From Anaerolineae bacterium (GTDB lineage: Bacteria; Chloroflexota; Anaerolineae; JAFGEY01), in NCBI GenBank assembly GCA_016931365.1, contig JAFGEY010000219.1:1-56697 (forward strand): DNA of 56,697 bases, written 5' to 3'. The notes below the pieces were generated by a model. That model saw nothing but the letters and a program-made list of their open reading frames with translations, did not search any database and had not been told where the DNA came from. Shown here one piece after another: positions 26,653 through 34,687 of the stretch (its first letter is position 1; each line of letters opens with the position of its first letter). Position numbers and translations under genes: made by a program.

Positions 26653-29600
26653 TCACTTTTTATCCGACTTGGGGAGCAAGCTCTGTCCTGTACCCAGACG
26701 CAGCACCAATTCATCGGCTTTGAGCAGCGGGCTCAACTCTTCAACTGTAGCACGCACAATGGCCGCGACATCGGCTCCCCGCCGCACACGGTCGGTGATC
26801 GCACGCAGTTGCTGCTCACGTTGAGCACGGGTTTGAGTTTCTTGCAGCCGTCGAATAGACTGTACGGCTACCGCCGCTTGCCCGACCAGCGCCATCAAAC
26901 GGCGCAGGTGGGCTTCGCGGAATTCAAAAGGTTGATCCTGGTACACATCCACAAAACCGATCCATTGTCCGGCGACCACTAACGGCAGGAACACGACACT
27001 GCGGGCGCCAAATTCATCCAAGAACAGAGAGCGGGTTGCTTCATCCACGGTCGGGTCTGTTTCCACGTTGCCCAAAACCAGCGGTGCGTCGAAACGCAAC
27101 AACTTGAGTATTGGAAATGCCGAGATTTCATACCGCGAACCGACTTGATCGGACGACGCATCCCCACGAGCATTCCACGTCGCGGAGGTGATGATGTATT
27201 CAGGCCCATCGTCGCCGCTCCACGGACGATCGAACAACGTCAGCGAGATCATGTGCAACGTGGGCAATTCGACGCCTTGCCTGATCGCATGGAGCACATC
27301 GTCGAGTGTATTGGCTGTGTTAAGCGCCTGACTGGTCTGATACAAAGCGCCTGTTTCGGCTAACGCCGCCCGCGTTTCTTGAGTCAGCCGCGCGCTCTCC
27401 AATGCCTGCGCCACCTCATTCGCCACCAACTCCATCAGATTGAGGTCCTCGGGCGGAAGAGGATGGTCAGGATCGTCATAAACGCCCAGCGCACCCACAA
27501 TCTCACCACCTGGCACCGACAGCGGCGCAACGGCCGCGGGTTGTTCAAAAGTGGTGACAATCATTTCGCCCGTCGTCACCGCCTCGCCAACTTCGGGCAA
27601 CCACAAATCGTCGGCGCGTCGAGGTTCGGTACCATCATAGAGATAACCGCCAGGCAGGACAGCGAATTCACGAAAGTTCTGCCATCCCTCTTCGCTGATC
27701 GTGCGGTATAGGCTGTTCAACTCTTGCAGCCGCTCTTGCATCTCGGCTTGCGAGCGTTTGCTCTCGGTGATGTCGGTAACGATGTTGACAATGTGCCGCG
27801 GCTGCCCCATCTCATCCCTGAGCAAGAAAAGGTTATGAATGGTCGGAATCACTTGCCCGGTTCGCGAACGCATATTGATCTCGCCTTGCCATTCACCGTC
27901 GCGCATCGTCGCGGGCACGATCTCTTTCTCCATCCGCTGCTGTTCTTGGGCATCATAGTAGGTCATAAACAGCGTGCCCATACTAGATATGTCGTCCGTT
28001 TCACCCACCATCCGAATCATCGCCGGGTTGCTGTAGGAGATGCGACCGTCTAGCGTGCCAATCTCGATCCCCTGGCTCGTGCCTTCCACAAGGCGACGGA
28101 AAGTGCGAGCTTCTTCAAGCGTCTCGGCATTACGAATAGCAATGGCGATCTGGCCACAAAGACCTTCCAGCACCAGTTGATCGTCGTCAGTCAATTCACC
28201 CACCTGGTTGCTCTGCACGTCCAGGATGCCCAAAATCTGATCTCGCCAACGGATAGGCACGGCCAGCTCGCCGCGCGTATCGGGCAGATTGGGGTTTGGT
28301 TGCCAGTTCGGATCGACACTGGCATTAGCAGCCAGCGCCGGCTGCCCGGTTTCCGCCGCCATACCGACCACACCGGTGCCTCGAGGCAGAATATGCCCGG
28401 CCGCGAGCATCCTGGCCCCAACTTCGCCATACCCGGCGACCAGAACCATCGCATCTTGCTGTGGGTCGTGGCGGAAAATCTGGGTGTGATAATAGCCAAA
28501 CCGCTCTTTGATCAGCGTCACCACACGCCCCAAGAGATCGTTGAGCGATGTCGCGACGGCGATTTCCTGCGCCACCTGGGTGCTGATACGCACTTCTTCG
28601 GTACGCCGCACGTACATCTCGATGCGCTCACGGTCGCGCAACACACGATCGGTGATGTCGGTGTGCGTGCCGATGATGTGCGCTGCTGAGCCATCCTCGT
28701 TTTTCTCGACCATCTTGCCAATGGCGTGAATCCAGCGGTAGCCGCCCTCTTTGGCTTTCATCCTGAAATCCAGGGCGAAATCGGCCCCTTGCTGAATGTG
28801 ATGTATCACCTGCGCCTGGACCGCCTCCTGCTCCTCAGGATGAAGCAGCCCGACCCAGGTAGCGTAGGATTGCGGCAGTTCGCCGGGCTCATACCCGAGC
28901 AGTGCAAACCAACGCGAGTCAAAATAGGTTTCCATGGTCTGTGGATGCAGTTCCCACACGCCGGCGTCGGCGGCTTCCAGGGCCAGGGCCATACGAGTCT
29001 CGTTCTCTTGCAGGGCTATCTCGCCCAGTTTGCGTTCGGTAATATCCTCCGACGTTCCCAGCATGGCCCAGACCTGGCCATTTTCGTCGCGCAATGGGAT
29101 CTTGTTTTGCGAGCTCCATCCTCGGCGACCATCCTCGAACACGCGAACATTTTCTTCGCTGACGATCGCCTCGCCCGTTTCAAGGATCGCCCGATCGTCA
29201 GCGCGGAACTTGTCGGCCATATCAGCCCACCACAGATCGTAATCGGTCTTGCCGACGATTTCGGCAGGCGAGTCCAGCCGCGCATCGCGCGCAAACGCGG
29301 CGTTGCAGCCCAGAAAGACCAGGTTACGGTCTTTCCAAAACACCGTTTGCGGAATATTGTCAATGACCGATTGGAGCATCTGCTGCGACGCACGCACCGC
29401 TTCGAGCGCTTCCATGCGCTCCGTCACATCAATGGCCGTGCCCAGGATGCCCACCACATTGTTCTTTGCATCAAACAGAGGCACTTTGTTCGTTTCCAGC
29501 CAGACGCGCCGGCCGTCAGCCCGAAGCTGTGGTTTGACGATGTGCAGCTTGGGCATTGCCGACTCTATTACTTCACGGTCGTCGGCGAGAAAGACACCTG

Positions 29601-31938
29601 CTTCTTCGCGCGTCCAGGCCAGATCGGAATCGGTCAGCCCGATGATATCTGCCGGCGTCCCCACGCCAGAGGCCTGGGCGAAGCGGGTGTTGCTGCCCAG
29701 ATACACCGATTGGCGATCTTTCCAGAAAATCATCTCGGGAATGGTGTCGATAATCAGTCGCAGCATTTGCTGCGACTGTTGCGTTTCTTCGTATAACCGG
29801 GCGCTTTGAAGCGTCTGGCTGGCGACGGCGGCCGTACTTTGCGCCAAAGCAATTTCTTCTGCGGTGAACTCGTGCGGCGTAAACGAATCCAGTCCTAACG
29901 TGCCAATCACACGATCACGCACAACCAGCGGGACTAGGAGCATCGACTCGATGCCAAGGGTTTGGGCCGCCTCGCGGAACCCGCGCTCTCGCTCGTCATC
30001 CTGAACGTCCGAGATAGCCAGCGGCGCGCGGTTTTCGATCACATACTGGCTGGCCGGATTGTCCACCACTGAAATGCGCATGCCCAACGCGGGCGACTCG
30101 TCACTGGCGCGGTAGTGGGCCACAACTTCTAGTATGGTATCATCGTCGCGCAGCAACGCCACGCCAGCTTGAGGCAAATCGAACGCCTGGGCCAGTTCGC
30201 GACAGATCGTCTCCAGCACGGCGTTCGGCTCCATTGCTGAAGCGGTGGCGGTCATCACCCGGTTGAGCAGCATCGTCTCGCGCAGGCGACGTTGCGTCTC
30301 CTGCTCCATCTGCCGTCGTTCGGTGATGTCCTCGTACATCGCCAATACAGCAACCACTTGGCCCTCGGCGTCCTTGACCGGGATTTTGCTGGTGCGCAGC
30401 CAACGCTGCGCGCCGTCGGGCGTGATTCGCGGCTCTTCATAGTCGAGCTTGGGCTGGCCCGATTCGATCACCTGGCGATCATCGGCGCGGAAACGCTCGG
30501 CCTGCGCGCGGGGTGAAAGGTCAAAATCGCTCTTGCCGACCACATCATCGGGTGAGGAAAACCGCCTGCCTTGCGCATAGGCCCGGTTGCAGCCCAGGTA
30601 GTTGAGATTCTGATCTTTCCAGAACACCGACTGGGGAATGTTGTCCATAATCAGGCGCAGCATTTGCTGCGAGCTGGACAGCGCCTCCAGCATCGACACG
30701 CCTTCGAGCAGGCGGCCCACCGAGAGGCCATAGAGCCTCAGAATTTCGACGATGTAATCATCCCACGCACGCTGCGTGAGCAGACGGTCGGCAACGAGCA
30801 CACCGAGCACATCACCCCCGGCACCCTCAACCGGCACCGCAATGTGCCAACCCTCGCCCACCACATTGCCCTGGTGGTCGCGCAGCGATTCATAGGTCAC
30901 TGCCTCCGGTAAAGTACCAAGAGCAATCTGTCCAAATGTTGAGTCTTGGCCCGTTTCCATTCGCGCCTCGCGCTCATCGCGCGTTTGTCCTTGCTCATCA
31001 GTGCCAAAAGTGCCTCGAAAACTTCCCGGCGAGCCATCATTCAACCAGATGCTCATCCGGTCGACGTCCAGATGCTCCCTCCCCAATTCGACGGCGAGAC
31101 GACAGAGCGTATCGGCATCATGTTCCGCCGAGAGCAGCGCAGTCAATTCGGTGACGGCGCGCAAGTGGGTTAGTCGACGCTGTGCGCGCTCGGCGGCCTG
31201 CCTGCGCTCGCTGACATCCTGAATGATTCCTTCCACCACTTGCCCTTCAGGGCTGGAGATCAGGCTGGCATTGACAGACACAAGAACGATCTGGCCTTGG
31301 CGATCAATACCACCGCCAAGTTGGCAAAAAGCAGTTTCAAAATCTGACACTGGCCCCTCGACCAGCAGATCCAACAGCCGTTGGTGATCGGCAGGGTCAT
31401 AGTAGAGAGATTTGAGGCCCACCTGGTTGATCGCTTCCAGCGAGTCATAGCCGACAATGTGCAAGAATGCCGGGTTGACTTGTATCATCTGCCCATCTGG
31501 CGTGACACCAAAGATGCCCACCGGCGAGCGCTCAACGACCTGACGAAATTTTTGCTCCGACGCGCTCAGCATGCTGGCAATCTCCAGGCTCACCGCCTCT
31601 CTTGACTTGGAAACGGCATAGCCGAAAAAGCGAGCATCGTCCAGCGAATTAACCAGCGGCCATATCACGTCCTCAAACGCACCCACTGCCTGGAGCAGCG
31701 ACTCGGAGGCAACCCCATGCATCAGCACATCACGACTGCGCGCCTGCAAGAACTGGACTAACGGCGTCACATCTTGAGCCTCCAGGCAGGTTACGGCCAG
31801 GTTCAAATACGCCCGTGCCAGATTTTGCCTGGCTTCGGCCGGAACTGCCGCATAAAACGGCACGGCGTCCAGATTGCGCTCAAATGCCTCGACCAGTCGG
31901 TCAAACTGATTTTTGATACTTGCTGCAAGTTGTCCCAT
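26653..31938 (-). CDS. Giant soluble PAS/GAF sensor (about 1760 residues) without output domain
   Basis: Start chosen at ATG 31938, with AGGA nine bases upstream. The frame stays open to 32208 but that part overlaps the upstream gene and reads as Arg/Ser-rich noise. Residues 1-130 form a helical bundle resembling the RsbR-type N-terminal domain (weak assignment). In order: PAS ~130-250, GAF ~255-410, PAS ~415-545, GAF ~550-715, three PAS ~718-1105, GAF ~1110-1265, PAS ~1268-1390, GAF-like ~1395-1510 ('SEEGWQNF'), GAF ~1515-1690, shared tail ~1700-1745. Three PAS copies share the 'FWKD...LG(C/S)N' start, indicating duplication within the gene. No membrane segment, no kinase. It is the largest protein in the window. 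Confidence 0.92.
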   Translation of the reverse strand: MGQLAASIKNQFDRLVEAFERNLDAVPFYAAVPAEARQNLARAYLNLAVTCLEAQDVTPLVQFLQARSRDVLMHGVASESLLQAVGAFEDVIWPLVNSLDDARFFGYAVSKSREAVSLEIASMLSASEQKFRQVVERSPVGIFGVTPDGQMIQVNPAFLHIVGYDSLEAINQVGLKSLYYDPADHQRLLDLLVEGPVSDFETAFCQLGGGIDRQGQIVLVSVNASLISSPEGQVVEGIIQDVSERRQAAERAQRRLTHLRAVTELTALLSAEHDADTLCRLAVELGREHLDVDRMSIWLNDGSPGSFRGTFGTDEQGQTRDEREARMETGQDSTFGQIALGTLPEAVTYESLRDHQGNVVGEGWHIAVPVEGAGGDVLGVLVADRLLTQRAWDDYIVEILRLYGLSVGRLLEGVSMLEALSSSQQMLRLIMDNIPQSVFWKDQNLNYLGCNRAYAQGRRFSSPDDVVGKSDFDLSPRAQAERFRADDRQVIESGQPKLDYEEPRITPDGAQRWLRTSKIPVKDAEGQVVAVLAMYEDITERRQMEQETQRRLRETMLLNRVMTATASAMEPNAVLETICRELAQAFDLPQAGVALLRDDDTILEVVAHYRASDESPALGMRISVVDNPASQYVIENRAPLAISDVQDDERERGFREAAQTLGIESMLLVPLVVRDRVIGTLGLDSFTPHEFTAEEIALAQSTAAVASQTLQSARLYEETQQSQQMLRLIIDTIPEMIFWKDRQSVYLGSNTRFAQASGVGTPADIIGLTDSDLAWTREEAGVFLADDREVIESAMPKLHIVKPQLRADGRRVWLETNKVPLFDAKNNVVGILGTAIDVTERMEALEAVRASQQMLQSVIDNIPQTVFWKDRNLVFLGCNAAFARDARLDSPAEIVGKTDYDLWWADMADKFRADDRAILETGEAIVSEENVRVFEDGRRGWSSQNKIPLRDENGQVWAMLGTSEDITERKLGEIALQENETRMALALEAADAGVWELHPQTMETYFDSRWFALLGYEPGELPQSYATWVGLLHPEEQEAVQAQVIHHIQQGADFALDFRMKAKEGGYRWIHAIGKMVEKNEDGSAAHIIGTHTDITDRVLRDRERIEMYVRRTEEVRISTQVAQEIAVATSLNDLLGRVVTLIKERFGYYHTQIFRHDPQQDAMVLVAGYGEVGARMLAAGHILPRGTGVVGMAAETGQPALAANASVDPNWQPNPNLPDTRGELAVPIRWRDQILGILDVQSNQVGELTDDDQLVLEGLCGQIAIAIRNAETLEEARTFRRLVEGTSQGIEIGTLDGRISYSNPAMIRMVGETDDISSMGTLFMTYYDAQEQQRMEKEIVPATMRDGEWQGEINMRSRTGQVIPTIHNLFLLRDEMGQPRHIVNIVTDITESKRSQAEMQERLQELNSLYRTISEEGWQNFREFAVLPGGYLYDGTEPRRADDLWLPEVGEAVTTGEMIVTTFEQPAAVAPLSVPGGEIVGALGVYDDPDHPLPPEDLNLMELVANEVAQALESARLTQETRAALAETGALYQTSQALNTANTLDDVLHAIRQGVELPTLHMISLTLFDRPWSGDDGPEYIITSATWNARGDASSDQVGSRYEISAFPILKLLRFDAPLVLGNVETDPTVDEATRSLFLDEFGARSVVFLPLVVAGQWIGFVDVYQDQPFEFREAHLRRLMALVGQAAVAVQSIRRLQETQTRAQREQQLRAITDRVRRGADVAAIVRATVEELSPLLKADELVLRLGTGQSLLPKSDKK

Positions 31939-31969
31939 CGATTTATTTCCTTCTCGATCTTGGGTCTGC

Positions 31970-34249
31970 TCAGATTTCCGAAACTTGAGGGGGCTGAGCC
32001 AACTCTTCGACACTACCCAGGCGTACAAATGCACGCCGCCCCAATGCAGTGCCCAACTCACGCACCGCCGCGCGGACGATAACGTCGGGATCGGTAGAAC
32101 TGCGCACCCGACTGGCAATCTGACGCAGAATTTGCTCGCGCCGCGCACGCTCACGCATTTGGGCAAAAAGCCGCGCGTTTTGTATCGCAACCGATGCCTG
32201 GCCGGCAATCGCCGTCAGCATCGCCTGATCACGCTCGGTATAGACGTTGGCGCGGTGATAATCCTGCACCGCGATCAAACCCTGCACCTGATCGCCGATC
32301 AGCAACGGCACCCCCAGAAAACATTTTGCATTCTCGCCCACCACCTCAATACCATGCCCTTGCATCCACAGATCGACACTCTCTCCGATCAGCACACTCT
32401 GACCGGTGCTGACGATATATCCAGAGATGCCCGATCCAGCCGGAATAACGGTGATCTTGCGGTCGGCCACCGACTCGGTGACATTGAGCGGGAAGGAGAT
32501 CCGATCTCGTTCCGGTTCATACAAACCGATGTAGAAATTGGTCGCATTCATCAACCGCGACACGCCGCGATAGACCTGATCGAGCACCTGATCCATCTCG
32601 AGTCGCGTGGTCAGCGACTGCGCCAATTCATAGAGCACGCGAAATTGTTCAGCGTTGGCCTGCGTCGCTTCGAACAAACGCGCGTTCTGAAGCGCCACAG
32701 AAGCCTGACCGGCAATAGCACTGAGCAATTCCAGATCATGCTCGTCGTAGACCGTATCGCTCTCTTCACTTTGCACGGCCATAACGCCCATCACTTGATC
32801 GCCGACGATCATAGGGACGCCGGCCCATGATCTGGACATCTGGCCAATTTGCTGCACGCCCTTGAACCGCTCGGCATGTTGATCGAGACTGCCGCGAATC
32901 AGACAAGGCTGGCGGGTGCGAATGACATATTCGCTCAGACCGTTTCCACCGCGGCGCACGCCCCAGCGCCGGCGCTGCCCGTTCTCGATGGCCAAAGGAA
33001 ACGACATCTCGTCGTTTTGTGGGTCATACAGCGCCACGTAAAAGTTATTTGCGTCGACCAGTCGCGAAACGCCGCGATACACCTGTTCGAGCAATTGATC
33101 CATATCCAACCGGGCTGTCAAGGTCTGCGCCAATTCGTACAACACACCAAGCTGCTCGGCATTGGCCTGTGTCGCTTCGATGAGTTGGCGGCTCTCGATG
33201 TACCCACTGATCCGCCGTGCTACGTCACCGAGCAAAGCGCTTTCCTCGTTCAAAAAGTTGCGCTCCTGGGTATAGGCTACATAAAGCCGCCCCACCAACT
33301 CGCCCCCGACGCGCATGCCCTGCACCATTTGTCTCGGCAGCGTTTGCGCCTCTGGCGAGCCGTAGACCTGTCCCTCAAACTCGGCGGCGACCAGGCACTC
33401 GCCTGCATATTGCATCGCAGCAGGGATGCGTGCCGTCACCCACGTCAAAAGCTCTGGAACGGCAGGGCTCTCGTCAAGTTTACGGCCGATGTCACCCAGA
33501 CAATCCAGTTCTTCGACGCGCTTGGCCATCAGCGTGCCCGTGTGCTGCTGCTCGTCGAGCAGGCGCTGGTTTTCCAGGGCTTGTGTCACCTGTTCGATCA
33601 CCGCGCGAACCGTGCTCAATTCGCTCTCGCTCCAGCCTTCTTCTGCGTCGCGGGCGAACCCAAGCACACCAAAAACCTGGTCATAAAACTCGAGCGGCCA
33701 AGCCAACACCGAACCGTTATCGTCTTCGCTGGTGACCACCTGGGCCTTTTCGACGGCAACAGCCATCGCCGGAAGCCAGGCGTCGGTGGGTGGAATTTCC
33801 TGCCCGTCGGCAAGCGCGTATCCTGTCGTACGCGACCGCTCTTCAGTATAGCTTTGCCATCCTTCCTTGATATACCTGCGTTGCACGGATAGCACTTGCT
33901 GCAGGGCCGCATCCAACTTCTGACGGGCGCGTTCCACCTCTTCGCGCGCCTGTACCTGTTCAGCGATCATTTCACGGATATCATCGATCATCATCTCCAG
34001 GCCAATGGCCAGGTCTGATAACACCTCAACACCTTCTGGAATCTCGACCTGAACACCGAGATCGCCCAAAGCCACCGACTGGATCACATCCAGCAGTTCA
34101 CGCCCTTGTACATCGACCAGTTCTGCCAGACCGGCGTCGGTCTGCTGGTAAGTTTCGTCGACAGCATGGACGAATGCCTGCCATTTCTTGGGAATGTTTT
34201 CGGCCGAACCCAAGTGCTCTTTGATCTGACGTTCCAACAAACTGTGCAT
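31970..34249 (-). CDS. Soluble HAMP-like/four-GAF sensor without output domain
   Basis: 759 residues, GGAGG eight bases before the ATG. Residues 1-115 are helical. The start 'LLERQIKEHLGSAENIPKKW' is of a type I associate with signalling proteins, and ~55-100 looks like a soluble HAMP module ('GLEMMIDDIREM'). GAF-like regions: ~125-232 (begins 'YIKEGWQSY'), ~245-355 (variant 'AEFEGQVYGSPEA'), ~365-525 and ~530-693. The last two are close duplicates of each other ('NFYVALYDP' and 'NFYIGLYEP' at matching places). The shared tail is ~700-742. No membrane helix and no output domain. It sits between the STAS-like gene and the giant PAS/GAF gene with gaps of about 30 bases. Confidence 0.92.
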   Translation of the reverse strand: MHSLLERQIKEHLGSAENIPKKWQAFVHAVDETYQQTDAGLAELVDVQGRELLDVIQSVALGDLGVQVEIPEGVEVLSDLAIGLEMMIDDIREMIAEQVQAREEVERARQKLDAALQQVLSVQRRYIKEGWQSYTEERSRTTGYALADGQEIPPTDAWLPAMAVAVEKAQVVTSEDDNGSVLAWPLEFYDQVFGVLGFARDAEEGWSESELSTVRAVIEQVTQALENQRLLDEQQHTGTLMAKRVEELDCLGDIGRKLDESPAVPELLTWVTARIPAAMQYAGECLVAAEFEGQVYGSPEAQTLPRQMVQGMRVGGELVGRLYVAYTQERNFLNEESALLGDVARRISGYIESRQLIEATQANAEQLGVLYELAQTLTARLDMDQLLEQVYRGVSRLVDANNFYVALYDPQNDEMSFPLAIENGQRRRWGVRRGGNGLSEYVIRTRQPCLIRGSLDQHAERFKGVQQIGQMSRSWAGVPMIVGDQVMGVMAVQSEESDTVYDEHDLELLSAIAGQASVALQNARLFEATQANAEQFRVLYELAQSLTTRLEMDQVLDQVYRGVSRLMNATNFYIGLYEPERDRISFPLNVTESVADRKITVIPAGSGISGYIVSTGQSVLIGESVDLWMQGHGIEVVGENAKCFLGVPLLIGDQVQGLIAVQDYHRANVYTERDQAMLTAIAGQASVAIQNARLFAQMRERARREQILRQIASRVRSSTDPDVIVRAAVRELGTALGRRAFVRLGSVEELAQPPQVSEI

Positions 34250-34277
34250 AAGCTGTACCTCCAGCGTGGCGAGTCGT

Positions 34278-34649
34278 TTATTCCCTGCTATTGAGCCAAG
34301 TCAGCGCTTCAGCTTTGGTCGCAAAGAGCCGCACGTTGGTGCGCCCGCTGGCCTTGATGAAAAAAGTAAACAGCACCCGTGAGTATGGCCGCGGACCAAA
34401 ACCAGCGACCTTGCCGATCCGTGGATCCGAAAACACAGATAGGATCACCTTGCGTGCCTGGGACGTATATTTGCCAGACCGGCTGGAATCGTGCAGCACA
34501 TGGGTCGGGTTTTCAGCCAGGCTTGCCGCCAGAAAGGGTTGTGCATCTCGTACAAAGGCACGGGCATCTTCTTCAGTCATATCGCCGATGATTGCTGTAC
34601 GCACGATGCCGTCTTCGCCCATATAGATAGTATGTGCCATGCTAGCCAT
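34278..34649 (-). CDS. Small SpoIIAA-like / STAS-SEC14-type protein
   Basis: 123 residues (120 if the ATG at 34640 is used). The GGAG is two bases from the first ATG and eleven from the second, so the start is uncertain. The layout is one STAS-like fold: early strands 'IVRTAIIGDMTEEDARAFV', a central 'HVLHDSSRSGKYTSQARKV', then 'VRLFATKAEALTWLNS', which matches the closing helix of the SpoIIAA-like family. I see no clear match to the phosphorylatable serine site of classical anti-anti-sigma factors. Members of this fold act as protein-protein switches or lipid-binding modules, but no specific role is established for this type. It lies alone between two GAF genes on the same strand and is one of only three non-sensor genes inside the array, besides ParA and the substrate-binding proteins. 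Confidence 0.8.
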   Translation of the reverse strand: MASMAHTIYMGEDGIVRTAIIGDMTEEDARAFVRDAQPFLAASLAENPTHVLHDSSRSGKYTSQARKVILSVFSDPRIGKVAGFGPRPYSRVLFTFFIKASGRTNVRLFATKAEALTWLNSRE

Positions 34650-34687
34650 CTCTCCTTTGCCCGGCCTTTAACCACGCTACGGCTTCA

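Noticed and set aside
31939..32208. Ninety-residue extension of the giant PAS/GAF protein
   Set aside because: It runs into the tail-coding part of the upstream gene and shows no domain. ATG 31938 has AGGA at proper spacing.
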